From the NCBI RefSeq assembly GCF_045062745.1, contig NZ_JBJGED010000029.1, positions 1-64,000 of the forward strand: a stretch of DNA of 64,000 nt, in the 5' to 3' direction. The DNA is from Paenibacillus_AA sp045062745. Lineage in GTDB: Bacteria; Bacillota; Bacilli; Paenibacillales; NBRC-103111. A program made the translations under genes and the position numbers. The notes below the pieces were generated by a model. The model worked only from the letters and a program-made list of their open reading frames with translations, did not search any database and had not been told where the DNA came from. Positions 53,142 to 61,247 of this stretch are shown one piece after another (the stretch's first letter is position 1; every line of letters begins with the position of its first letter).

Positions 53142-54032
53142 TCACAATGCTCCCATTTGCTGCAAAATGGCCTTCAGCTTCTCCCGATTCCCTTCTGTAG
53201 CCGGTGTATTAGGCAGAATCGAAGCGCCGACCGGCACGCCGAGCAAATTCATCGCTTCCTTGGTGACGACCGGGAAGCTCGCCAGGTTGAAGGCGAGCCG
53301 GAGCGGTGCGAGCTTGAACTGCGCTTCCAGCGCACCCTGCATGTCTCCGTTCCGGAATTTCTCGTAGATCTCTACGACGAGCGCCGGCACGATGTTGGCG
53401 GTGGACGCGACGCAGCCGACCGCCCCGTATGCCAAGGAGCCGTAAATCATCGTGTCGCGGCCGGCCATCACGCGAAACCCGGTATGCCGGGTTCGGCGGA
53501 TATATTCCGCCGTCAGCGTCATGTCCCCGCTGCTGTCCTTTACCCCGACAACATTCGGGAGGTGCGCCAGCCGCTCGATCAGGTTCGCGGTGATGTTGTT
53601 GCCTACCCGATCCGGATTGTTGTACAGCAGTACGGGCAGCGATGTAGCTTCGGCAATACGGCGAAAATGCGTGTACAGCTCCTCCTCCGTCGATGTGAGA
53701 AACATCGGAGGTAAAATCGTGAGCGCTTGCACCCCAAGCGTCTCCCCAAGCCGGGCTAGCCGGATGCACGCCTTCGTCGTGATCGCCCCAATGCCCATGT
53801 ACACCGGCACACGTCCCGCCGTCTGATCCAGGGTGATGCGGACGGCCCGCTCCTGCTCATCCTCGTCAAGTCCATAAAACTCCCCGTTGCTGCCAAGCGA
53901 CAAAATGCCGTGCACCCCGCCTGCCAGCACATGCTCTACGACGCCCCGCAATCGCTCCTCATCCACAAGCTCCTCCGTATCCACCGGGGTCACGATCGGC
54001 GGGATGACGCCGTGAATCCATGTCGTCTCCAT
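53142..54032 (-). CDS. DapA-family aldolase/dehydratase of glucarate catabolism
   Basis: The 296-residue TIM barrel of the dihydrodipicolinate synthase family has the Schiff-base Lys165 in VGVKDSSGDM and catalytic Tyr137 in LLYNNP. The substrate loop reads LGSNGEFYG instead of GTTGE, which is usual in sugar-acid members. The gene lies between gudD- and garR-like genes. Two reactions are possible for the glucarate-derived keto acid: decarboxylating dehydration to 2-oxoglutarate semialdehyde, or retro-aldol cleavage to pyruvate and tartronate semialdehyde. The reductase gene favours the second. Confidence 0.82.
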   Translation of the reverse strand: METTWIHGVIPPIVTPVDTEELVDEERLRGVVEHVLAGGVHGILSLGSNGEFYGLDEDEQERAVRITLDQTAGRVPVYMGIGAITTKACIRLARLGETLGVQALTILPPMFLTSTEEELYTHFRRIAEATSLPVLLYNNPDRVGNNITANLIERLAHLPNVVGVKDSSGDMTLTAEYIRRTRHTGFRVMAGRDTMIYGSLAYGAVGCVASTANIVPALVVEIYEKFRNGDMQGALEAQFKLAPLRLAFNLASFPVVTKEAMNLLGVPVGASILPNTPATEGNREKLKAILQQMGAL

Positions 54033-54050
54033 TGGTTTCCACTCCTCCTC

Positions 54051-55418
54051 TTAACGAACCAGACAGGGGCTTTTCGGATTGAAGGTCCATCCGGCGCATA
54101 GGAATTGCATCGCAATAGCGTCGTCCCGCGCTCCGAGGCCATGCTGCAGGTACAACCGATGCGCTTCCTCGAGCCGCTCCATATCGAGCTCGACGCCGAG
54201 ACCCGGCGTAGTAGGGACGTCGACCATGCCGTTCACGATGCGGAGAGGCTGCTTCGTCAGCCGCTCGCCGTCCTGCCAGATCCAGTGCGTGTCAATTGCC
54301 GTGATGTGGCCCGGGGCAGCCGCGGCGACATGGGTGAACATCGCGAGTGAGATATCGAAATGATTGTTGGAATGCGAGCCCCAGGTGAGCCCCCACTCCT
54401 GGCACATCTGGGCGACGCGAATCGAGCCGTGCATCGTCCAGAAATGCGGATCGGCGAGCGGGATGTCGACCGCCTGCAGCTGAATCGCATGCCCCATCTG
54501 CCGCCAGTCGGTCGCGATCATGTTCGTCGCCGTCGGCAGCCCGGTCGAGCGGCGGAATTCCGCCATCACCTCGCGGCCGGAATAGCCGTTCTCCGCGCCG
54601 CACGGATCCTCCGCGTAGGCGAGCACCTTCCGCCGGTCCCGGCACAGTCGGACCGCTTCCTCCAGCGACCACGCTCCGTTCGGATCGAGCGTGATGCGCG
54701 CCTGCGGGAATCGCTCGGCGAGCGCCGTGACTGCCTCGATCTCTTCCTCGCCCCGCATGACCCCGCCTTTCAGCTTGAAATCCTGGAACCCATAGCGCTC
54801 ATGCGCTGCTTCCGCAAGCTTCACGATCGCCTCAGGGGTCAGGGCTGCTTCGTTCCGGAGCCGCTCCCAATCGTCCCTTCCATCCGGCTCGGCGCGGTAA
54901 GGGAGCTTCGTCCGCGTCCGGTCGCCGATATAGAACAAGTACCCGAGCATCGCTACGCGTTCGCGCTGCTGGCCTTCCCCGAGCAGGGCCGCTACCGGCA
55001 CATGAAGGAACTGCCCTAGCAGATCGAGCAGCGCCGCTTCGAGAGCCGTTACTGCATGAATCGCCACCCGCAGGTCGAACGTCTGCAGCCCCCGGCCGCC
55101 GGTATCCAACCTGCCGAACTGCCGGCGCACGACGTTCAAGATCTGGTTGTATGTGCCGATCGAATGCCCTACGATCATGGGGCGGACTTCCTCCAGCACT
55201 TGGCGGATGCTCTCTCCGCCGGGAACTTCGCCCACCCCCATATGACCCGAGTTGTCCTTCAGGATTACGATGTTCCGGGTGAAATAGGGGGCATGGGCGC
55301 CGCTCAAGTTCAGCAGCATGCTGTCGCGCCCGGCTACGGGAACGACCCGCATTTCGGTAATGACGGGGGTTCCGGTAACTTGCGGGATGAACGGATCGGA
55401 ATTTTTTTCCTGACTCAA
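54051..55418 (-). CDS. gudD: D-glucarate dehydratase
   Basis: The 455-residue enolase-superfamily enzyme has an N-terminal capping domain with GVGEVPGGE, the acid/base Lys in FKLKGG, the metal-ligand strands around ITLDPNGAW and AYAEDPCG, and the His-containing loop GSHSNNHFDIS. It dehydrates D-glucarate to 5-dehydro-4-deoxyglucarate. TTG at 55418, giving SQEKNSDPF as the next residues, has AGGAG at good spacing; the ATG at 55424 is too close to it. It is the first gene of the glucarate operon. Confidence 0.9.
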   Translation of the reverse strand: MSQEKNSDPFIPQVTGTPVITEMRVVPVAGRDSMLLNLSGAHAPYFTRNIVILKDNSGHMGVGEVPGGESIRQVLEEVRPMIVGHSIGTYNQILNVVRRQFGRLDTGGRGLQTFDLRVAIHAVTALEAALLDLLGQFLHVPVAALLGEGQQRERVAMLGYLFYIGDRTRTKLPYRAEPDGRDDWERLRNEAALTPEAIVKLAEAAHERYGFQDFKLKGGVMRGEEEIEAVTALAERFPQARITLDPNGAWSLEEAVRLCRDRRKVLAYAEDPCGAENGYSGREVMAEFRRSTGLPTATNMIATDWRQMGHAIQLQAVDIPLADPHFWTMHGSIRVAQMCQEWGLTWGSHSNNHFDISLAMFTHVAAAAPGHITAIDTHWIWQDGERLTKQPLRIVNGMVDVPTTPGLGVELDMERLEEAHRLYLQHGLGARDDAIAMQFLCAGWTFNPKSPCLVR

Positions 55419-55439
55419 CCTCATCACTCCTACATAGAA

Positions 55440-55453
55440 TGATAACGCTTGCA
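55440..55453. promoter_or_regulatory. cre-like site upstream of gudD
   Basis: TGATAACGCTTGCA fits the CcpA consensus TGWAANCGNTNWCA with two mismatches. It lies between the promoter and the start codon, a position from which CcpA usually blocks transcription. Confidence 0.45.
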
Positions 55454-55536
55454 TTTAGGAATGCCTGGAGGCCGCAACACATTCGTGCAATTCAACCGTA
55501 GGAGCGCTCGAATGATCTTGCCGCCTGTTTATGTAT

Positions 55537-55566
55537 AATTGTAAGACAATTAGTTTTGTCCGTCAA
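55537..55566 (-). promoter_or_regulatory. Glucarate operon promoter with overlapping GntR operator
   Basis: On the minus strand, -35 TTGACG (55566-55561) and -10 TACAAT (55543-55538) are 17 bases apart. The palindrome AATTGTAAGACAATT (55537-55551) covers the -10 and contains TTGTAAGACAA, an exact match to the FadR-subfamily pattern TNGTNNNACNA. Confidence 0.7.
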
Positions 55567-56106
55567 TTAGCGATTAGTGAAATGCTTTTTAGGGATGATC
55601 TCAAGGCTCGCTTCATCGGTCTGCAGTTCATAGCGCTTTTCTACTCCCCCCTCCATCATCGTAAAGCGCGCGGTCGCTGAAACCTTGTAGTTGCCGGGGG
55701 CCGCGAGCTTATAGGCGTATGATTCGGAAATCGTAATTTTCTCTTTCAGGACTCTAGAAATACCGACGTCCACCATTGCAAACGTATTGACCTGATTTCC
55801 GCCGCTGTCGCGGATCGTAAAGTAAAAAACACCGCCCGCATGCATCATCCTGACTTCATCGTCGCTTAACTTCTGCAGATCGGCCTTCATCTCAAACACT
55901 TCATTGGCTTTGGCTTGCTCAGGGACTTCCATCCTTACTGCGAATAGTCCGGTATTCGTCTCTAGTTCGGGCTCGGTCGCAGGAAGGGAGGGAGGTGCCA
56001 CCTGCTCAGTTGCTTCCGGCCAAGGCTCTGCCGATGGGGAAATCTGACTGCACCCGCACCCAGCTAAGGCAAGGACTGCCACGCATACAAACACGCATAG
56101 TTTCAA
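55567..56106 (-). CDS. Hypothetical lipoprotein
   Basis: The 179-residue protein has a lipoprotein signal with candidate lipobox LAGC near residue 17 (followed by a second Cys), a Pro/Glu-rich linker, and a single beta-rich domain (MEVPEQAKANEVFEMKADLQ through PGNYKVSATARFTM) resembling an immunoglobulin-like or intracellular-proteinase-inhibitor fold. The start is TTG with GGAGGTAG. Its stop abuts the glucarate promoter. Function unknown. Confidence 0.65.
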   Translation of the reverse strand: MKLCVFVCVAVLALAGCGCSQISPSAEPWPEATEQVAPPSLPATEPELETNTGLFAVRMEVPEQAKANEVFEMKADLQKLSDDEVRMMHAGGVFYFTIRDSGGNQVNTFAMVDVGISRVLKEKITISESYAYKLAAPGNYKVSATARFTMMEGGVEKRYELQTDEASLEIIPKKHFTNR

Positions 56107-56187
56107 CTAAATACTACCTCCGCTGTAATGGACGCACCGGCAGTGAAAATGGTTACTAATTGACAACCCTAGCGACTTGACTTGCAC

Positions 56188-56212
56188 AAAAAGACGCTTC
56201 CGATAGGAAGCG
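56188..56212 (-). terminator. Terminator of the sigma-factor operon
   Basis: CGCTTCC and GGAAGCG pair around GATA and are followed on the minus strand by TCTTTTTG, 48 bases after the solute-binding protein gene. Confidence 0.85.
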
Positions 56213-56259
56213 CCAGAATGTTAGGTTAGGTAGATCTCATACGGATCAGCTGCGGATCG

Positions 56260-57612
56260 TCAAGAAGAAGCCTGCTCCGCATTGGCTTTCGTCAGCAACG
56301 CCTGGGCTCGTTTTCCAATCGATTTCACCGCTTCCTCCACGGACTTCGTTCCTTTCACCGCCAGATCGATCTCTTCCCCGACGATCAGCTCGAATGAAGG
56401 AATGAAATTGACCGGCACCGGAAGCAGCCCTGAAGCGTTCCGATCGTCGCGCTTCAATTTGTAAAAAGCGTCCAGGCTGCGCCCGTCCGGGTCCTTCGCG
56501 AAGGCAAGCCGCGTGGACAAGCTATCCGACGTCTTCACGCCGACCTTGGCCGCTTCGGCCGAATTGAAATATTGCACGACCTCCCAGGCCGTATCCGCAT
56601 GCTCCGCCTTCGCCGCGATCGAGAAGATCGTGCCGACGCTCAAGTTGCGGGTCACGTCCGGATTGCTCGGATCGACCGGCACGGTCACGACGTCCCAGTT
56701 CAGCTTGGCACCCCTTTGCTTCATCCGCATCATCTGTTCCGTGCCGCTAATCATCATCGCCGCCCGCCCCGCACTGAACAGATCCATCGTCATCGTCTCC
56801 GTCGGGCCATAGTTGATCGGCTTGCCGCCACTGTCATAATAATACAGATTCCCGCTGCGGAACCCTTCGATCACCGTCCGGAACGCTAGCAGCCATGCGG
56901 GCGAGTCCATCGTGATCGTCTGACCGTCCGCGCTGACATACGTCAGGCCGTTCGTCGCCGCTATGTCATTCACCCAATCGAAAGCGGTCCGGTATTTCTC
57001 GTGTATCCCATAGATTCGCTCGTCCACGTTTGGGTTTACCGGGAACCGGCGGGCCAGCAGCATCGTCTCCTCCCAAGTCATTTTGTCGTGCGGGTAGGGG
57101 ATCTGGTACCGGTCGAATAAATCTTTGTTGTAATACAGCGCGGTGCTCGTGAACTGCGGAGCCAGTCCCAGCAGCTTGTTCTGTCCTTTGCTCTTCAGCA
57201 GATCGATCGCGGCCGGAGATATTTCATCGAGATCGAAACGACTTTTCTTAACGAAGGGAGTCAAATCCACCAGCTTGTTCGCCGCGGCGAGTTTTTCGTA
57301 ATCCCAAACGTTCGTGAGCAGCAGGTCCGGCTTCAGCTCGTCGATCATTTTGGAGTAGACGTCAAGGATTGGGACACCCGGCTGGTACAGCGTGTTCATA
57401 GGAATAACCTCGACTTCCACGTCCGGAAACTTGACCGCGAAATAGTCGCCGTAAACCGACTGAAAATTTTGTTCGTCATAGTAAGGGATGCGGAGCGGCT
57501 TCTTAGTCTCCTCTGAAGGCGCTTGGCTGCAGCCGGCGCCCAGCAGAAGCAGGAGAGCGAGTGCGGCCCGAACCGGGGTGAACGGATCGATTCGACGGGA
57601 TTGTATCGGCAT
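56260..57612 (-). CDS. Family 1 solute-binding lipoprotein, paralogue of the next protein
   Basis: The 450-residue lipoprotein has its lipobox LGAGC near residue 28 and an extracellular solute-binding fold of the sugar type, including YYNKDLFDRYQIPYPHDKMT and VYSKMIDELKPDLLLTNVWD. It is clearly homologous to the ectodomain encoded upstream at 57628. No permease or ATPase genes follow, so it may be a ligand-binding partner of the sensor rather than a transporter subunit, or use a shared permease elsewhere. ATG with GAGGAGGG. Confidence 0.82.
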   Translation of the reverse strand: MPIQSRRIDPFTPVRAALALLLLLGAGCSQAPSEETKKPLRIPYYDEQNFQSVYGDYFAVKFPDVEVEVIPMNTLYQPGVPILDVYSKMIDELKPDLLLTNVWDYEKLAAANKLVDLTPFVKKSRFDLDEISPAAIDLLKSKGQNKLLGLAPQFTSTALYYNKDLFDRYQIPYPHDKMTWEETMLLARRFPVNPNVDERIYGIHEKYRTAFDWVNDIAATNGLTYVSADGQTITMDSPAWLLAFRTVIEGFRSGNLYYYDSGGKPINYGPTETMTMDLFSAGRAAMMISGTEQMMRMKQRGAKLNWDVVTVPVDPSNPDVTRNLSVGTIFSIAAKAEHADTAWEVVQYFNSAEAAKVGVKTSDSLSTRLAFAKDPDGRSLDAFYKLKRDDRNASGLLPVPVNFIPSFELIVGEEIDLAVKGTKSVEEAVKSIGKRAQALLTKANAEQASS

Positions 57613-57627
57613 GCGGCTCCCTCCTCT

Positions 57628-59166
57628 CTACTGGTTCTTGTTCTGCCAATTCGACCGGTCCAGCGCCTCCTGGCCTTTGGACTGGATCGCGTCGATCGTG
57701 GCGTTCATGGACTGCGTCCCTTGCGCGAACCGCTTCAGCTCGCCATTCACGATTCCATTCAGCTCTTGCGCGAATGCCGCAGGCAGAGTGGAGGGCCCGA
57801 GGAGAGCGGACATTTTCGGTTTGAGCGCGGTGAACGCCTCCATCCGCACGTCCTCCGGCTTCGTCTGAACCCGCTGTAACGAGCTCGGCGTTGAGCTGCC
57901 GAAAGCGGCAGCCGTATTTTTCCTCGCGATCGGTTCGCTGTGGATGAGCTTGATCAGCTCCCACGCGTCTCTAGGGTTCGAGGATTTCGCACTCACGACA
58001 TACACCCCATCGACCCGATAGGACGAACCGTCTTCCGGATGCTGCGGATCAACCGGCTCCGTCACGAGGTCCCAGGTGAAATTGGCCAAGTTGAACCTCT
58101 TCTTCGCCTCCTGCAAGTCCCGAACCGTCATTTCATTCGCCAGCAGCATCGCCGCGTTCCCTAAGAAAAATTCGTTGCGCTTGTACCACTCTATATTGTT
58201 GCTGGACAACCCCGCCAAACTTTGCTGGGTCTGGTTCAGCCACCCCCGCGACAGTCCGTCGCCGATCGTCGCCCAGATATCTCGGAAAGCAGGAGCATTC
58301 GCGAGCAGCGTCTTGCCCTCCGCATCGACCAACTGAATCCGCTTGGTCAGAGCGATCTGTTGGGCCAAATTGTAAGCATCGTTGAAAGTGGGAACGAAGC
58401 CGTATACCCGCTGGTCGGATCTCGCATCGGCCGGGAACCGAGCCGCGAGCCGCAGGACATCGTCCCAGCTCATATGATCGGTCGGCAGCGGCACTCCGTA
58501 GCGGTCGAATAAATCTTTGTTGTAGTAGATCGCCTGCGAGTACATCGTCGGATACAGCCCGTACAGCTTGCCGCCCCCGGCCTCGCGCAGCAGGTCGATC
58601 ACCCCCGGCCGGAAAGCCGCCAAGTCATAGCGTTCCTTCTGAATGAATGTCTCGAGCGGATACAGCTTGCCGTCGGCCGCCATCTCCTTGTAGATCGACA
58701 AGGGCACGTACAGCACGTCAAGCTGTTCCTTTTCCATCAAGTCATAATACGCTTTCTTCAGATCGGACTGCTGGGACAGGCCCAGGCTCATCGTTTCCAC
58801 GGCGGCGATCTGCATGTTCGGATACTTGATCAGGAACGCATTGCCGTATTGCCTCATAAAGGTGTCCCGGTGAAACGTTAATAGTTTGAGCGTACGCTCC
58901 GTAGTCGTATCGATCGTCTCCGTCAGGACGGGCTCCTCTTGCTTCAGCCAGCGCAACAGCGGCTCCCGCTGCACGAACAGCAACGCGAAGACTGCGATTG
59001 CCGCCAGAGCGGCGAACCACAAGCGAGGCCTTCTTCCGTGCGATTGTTCTTCCATCGCGATTCGCGCCTCCACTTTACGTCTTAACGAGCCCGGAATCCC
59101 GTTCGGATGAAGGGGGAAGCTCCGCAGCTCTTTTTCCCAATTCCTTGTGCCTCTCGCACGGTTCAT
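57628..59166 (-). CDS. Membrane-anchored protein: anti-sigma-like head, solute-binding ectodomain
   Basis: The 512-residue protein has a cytoplasmic N-terminal segment (about 1-47) with the sequence NWEKELRSFPLHPNGIPGSL and a basic stretch, one transmembrane helix (about 49-66, LWFAALAAIAVFALLFV), then a complete family-1 solute-binding domain (about 90-505). It lacks a cleavable signal or lipobox. Its gene overlaps the ECF sigma-factor gene by 4 bases, the typical place of an anti-sigma factor. I infer that it holds the sigma factor at the membrane and senses a ligand outside. The head is too short and diverged for me to name an anti-sigma family. Confidence 0.7.
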   Translation of the reverse strand: MNRARGTRNWEKELRSFPLHPNGIPGSLRRKVEARIAMEEQSHGRRPRLWFAALAAIAVFALLFVQREPLLRWLKQEEPVLTETIDTTTERTLKLLTFHRDTFMRQYGNAFLIKYPNMQIAAVETMSLGLSQQSDLKKAYYDLMEKEQLDVLYVPLSIYKEMAADGKLYPLETFIQKERYDLAAFRPGVIDLLREAGGGKLYGLYPTMYSQAIYYNKDLFDRYGVPLPTDHMSWDDVLRLAARFPADARSDQRVYGFVPTFNDAYNLAQQIALTKRIQLVDAEGKTLLANAPAFRDIWATIGDGLSRGWLNQTQQSLAGLSSNNIEWYKRNEFFLGNAAMLLANEMTVRDLQEAKKRFNLANFTWDLVTEPVDPQHPEDGSSYRVDGVYVVSAKSSNPRDAWELIKLIHSEPIARKNTAAAFGSSTPSSLQRVQTKPEDVRMEAFTALKPKMSALLGPSTLPAAFAQELNGIVNGELKRFAQGTQSMNATIDAIQSKGQEALDRSNWQNKNQ

Positions 59167-59759
59167 CGGCTGTTCCTCCCTCCCGGATCCGTCGTGCCCG
59201 GTCTTGAACCGGCCAACCCCTCGATGTCCGCATTCTTCATAGCCAGATGGACTTTTTGGCGGGCGCGGTGGAGCCTGGACTTGATCGTGCTAAGCGGCAG
59301 CTGCAGCAGATCCGCGATCTCCGGCATCGACAGCTGATGGTGGGCATGCAGCACGAGCACTTCGCGCAATTTATCCGGAAGGTCGAGCACCGTTTTCCAA
59401 ATTTCTCCATGATCCATACGGCTGATCACTTCTTTTTCCGGAGATGGCACCGTTTCTCTTCTCACAACCGCTGCCACCAGCAGCACTTTGCGCTTCCAGG
59501 CCGATTTCCAATGGTCCTTGACGACGTTCCTCGTAATCGTGAGCAGCCACGTTTTGACCGACGACTCTCCGCGATAGGAATACAGATTCCGATACACTTT
59601 CACAAACACGTCCTGGAACACGTCATCCGCTATGTCGAACCGTTCGGTCAGGAAGAAGGCATAGTTCCATACATCCCGTCCGAACGCGGTCATGAGGTCC
59701 TGCAGAACCGCATCCTTGTCCGTCGTGTCGGATAACGCGCTTAAATATTCGAAGCCCAC
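59163..59759 (-). CDS. ECF sigma-70 family sigma factor
   Basis: The roughly 198-residue sigma factor has region 2 (DVWNYAFFLTERFDIADDVF, then DVFVKVYRNLYSY) and region 4 (LPDKLREVLVLHAHHQLSMP, then EIADLLQLPLSTIKSRLHRA). It is a SigW/SigX/SigM-type alternative sigma factor. GTG at 59759 has TGAGGTGA upstream. Its own promoter region carries an ECF-type sequence, so positive autoregulation is likely. The downstream gene, overlapping by 4 bases, probably encodes its membrane-bound antagonist. Confidence 0.9.
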   Translation of the reverse strand: MGFEYLSALSDTTDKDAVLQDLMTAFGRDVWNYAFFLTERFDIADDVFQDVFVKVYRNLYSYRGESSVKTWLLTITRNVVKDHWKSAWKRKVLLVAAVVRRETVPSPEKEVISRMDHGEIWKTVLDLPDKLREVLVLHAHHQLSMPEIADLLQLPLSTIKSRLHRARQKVHLAMKNADIEGLAGSRPGTTDPGGRNSR

Positions 59760-59780
59760 GTGGTTCACCTCAGCTTATTA

Positions 59781-59806
59781 GACGACGCTGCTCCCAATTC
59801 GTTCCA
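59781..59806 (-). promoter_or_regulatory. ECF-type promoter before the sigma-factor operon
   Basis: On the minus strand TGGAAC (59806-59801) and CGTC (59784-59781) are separated by 16 bases, the pattern of Bacillus ECF promoters such as those of SigW and SigM. The sigma-factor start codon lies 22 bases downstream. Confidence 0.7.
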
Positions 59807-59842
59807 TCGTACCGGGAAAATTCTAGCAAAATGCTCTACCAA

Positions 59843-59871
59843 TCGACAAGGATTGGATTTACGCTTATACT
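59843..59871 (+). promoter_or_regulatory. Sigma-A promoter of the tagO-like gene
   Basis: TCGACA (59843-59848) and TATACT (59866-59871) are 17 bases apart, each one mismatch from consensus. Their position rules out the upstream start codon at 59831. Confidence 0.7.
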
Positions 59872-59905
59872 AGATTTGGAAAACTATCATACCAAGGCTG
59901 GAGAT

Positions 59906-60880
59906 GTGATTCCGATTTTATACGCCCTTTCCTTTTTAGTGTCGTTTCTCATCGTCTATTTCTTGATTCCTCCGCTTGCGAAGCTTGCGTTCCGCCTCGA
60001 TTTCGTGGACAAGCCCAGACAAGGCGTGGAACGTAAAATACACCGCGCGCCCATTCCTCTGACCGCCAGCTATGCGATCTACGCGGGATTCGGGGCGGCC
60101 TACTTGCTCTTCACCGGCGCCTTCACTTGGCAAACGGCGGCGATTCTGGCCGGGGGCCTGCTGCTGCTCGTGATCGGGACGATTGACGATTGGTACAAAA
60201 CGCAGGGGCGGGACTTCCCCGCCCTGCCCAAAATGATCGTGCAAGTGTCGGCCGCCGTACTCGTCTACGCTTCCGGCATTACGTTCGAAGGGTTTTACAA
60301 TCCGCTCAGCGGCGAGTTCGTCGGTCTGCCGGTCGTGCTGGAGTTCCTGCTCACGATCCTGTGGATTTTCGGGGTTACTACGGTGATTAACTTCTCCGAC
60401 GGGATGGACGGCTTGGCCGGCGGGTTGTCGGCGATCTCCGCGGTGACGCTGTTCGTCGTGGCGCTGGCGAAGGGTCAAGGCAATTCGGCGATCATGGCGA
60501 TCATCCTGGTCGGCGTGGCGGTGGCTTACCTGCGCTACAACAAGCCTCCGGCCAAAATCTTCATGGGCGACGCCGGCGCGACGTTCCTCGGCTTCATCCT
60601 CGCGGTGATCGCGCTGGACGGGGCATTCAAGCAAGCGACCGTACTATCGCTGTTCATCCCGATCCTGGCGCTCGGCGTACCGATCTTCGACAATTTGTTC
60701 GTCGTGGCGAGAAGGTTCATGCAGGGCAAGCCGATCTACCAAGCCGACGCGAGCCAAGCGCACTACCGGCTGCTGCGGATGGGACTGAACCCGAAGCAGG
60801 TCGTCGCCGTGCTCTGCCTCGTGAGCGTGTGCTTCAGTTTGTCTTCGATCATTCTGCTGCTGCTGCAGGATAAGTTTTAG
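59906..60880 (+). CDS. tagO: Undecaprenyl-phosphate GlcNAc-1-phosphate transferase (TagO/WecA-like)
   Basis: The 324-residue membrane enzyme of the MraY/WecA family has about ten helices. It has the catalytic GTIDDWY, NFSDGMDGLAGG and IFMGDAGATFLGF motifs, and a C-terminal IFDNLFVVARRFMQGKP. It starts wall teichoic acid or other undecaprenyl-linked polymers by transferring GlcNAc-1-phosphate to undecaprenyl phosphate in the membrane. GTG at 59906, preceded by AAGG, begins helix 1. It stands alone with its own promoter and terminator. Confidence 0.9.
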   Translation: MIPILYALSFLVSFLIVYFLIPPLAKLAFRLDFVDKPRQGVERKIHRAPIPLTASYAIYAGFGAAYLLFTGAFTWQTAAILAGGLLLLVIGTIDDWYKTQGRDFPALPKMIVQVSAAVLVYASGITFEGFYNPLSGEFVGLPVVLEFLLTILWIFGVTTVINFSDGMDGLAGGLSAISAVTLFVVALAKGQGNSAIMAIILVGVAVAYLRYNKPPAKIFMGDAGATFLGFILAVIALDGAFKQATVLSLFIPILALGVPIFDNLFVVARRFMQGKPIYQADASQAHYRLLRMGLNPKQVVAVLCLVSVCFSLSSIILLLLQDKF

Positions 60881-60894
60881 GGGTTGTGATGGGG

Positions 60895-60920
60895 AAGGTC
60901 GCGTAGGCGGCCTTTTTTTT
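60895..60920 (+). terminator. Intrinsic terminator of the tagO-like gene
   Basis: AAGGTCGC and GCGGCCTT pair around GTAG (one G-T wobble) and run into eight Ts. Confidence 0.9.
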
Positions 60921-61247
60921 GTTGGGTTGGTGCGCTGGGAGTTGGGGGACGGGCGCCACTCCTGAACCCGAGTGCGTGCGATCGTCAGCGGTAGTGATGG
61001 GGTGGGGGGAGTTGTTAGCCAAAGTTTACAATTTGTAAGGCCAAGATTACTCTTTTCCGTCGATTTCTCGGGAATCGAGCATTTAGTAAACCCATCTTTC
61101 GCTAATAGCAAGGCGCGCCTTATTATTAAGCCAAGATGGGTTTACTATAAGGGGAAATTGAGGGGAAGCGGCTGATACTTGTATATCCCGGTTTACTATC
61201 TGTAAAGTTTGATTAACTACGGTCTGCGAGCCAGGATACGTTGTTGG
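60921..61247. other. Non-coding stretch with a long palindrome
   Basis: No gene is seen between the tagO-like terminator and the ATPase gene stop. The right two-thirds are AT-rich and contain GTTTACAATTTGTAA near 61025, the 62-bp palindrome at 61085-61146, and GGTTTACTAT near 61190. These words resemble those at 70-180 of the window. Confidence 0.5.
61085..61146. repeat. 62-bp near-perfect palindrome
   Basis: The outer arms AGTAAACCCATCTT (61085-61098) and AAGATGGGTTTACT (61133-61146) are perfect 14-bp complements. Inside are TAATA/TATTA and, at the centre, AAGGCGCGCCTT. Only a few positions in the connecting segments fail to pair. On the minus strand it lies about 100 bases after the stop of the ATPase gene, so it might act in RNA processing, but it lacks a T-tract directly after the stem. 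Confidence 0.8.
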
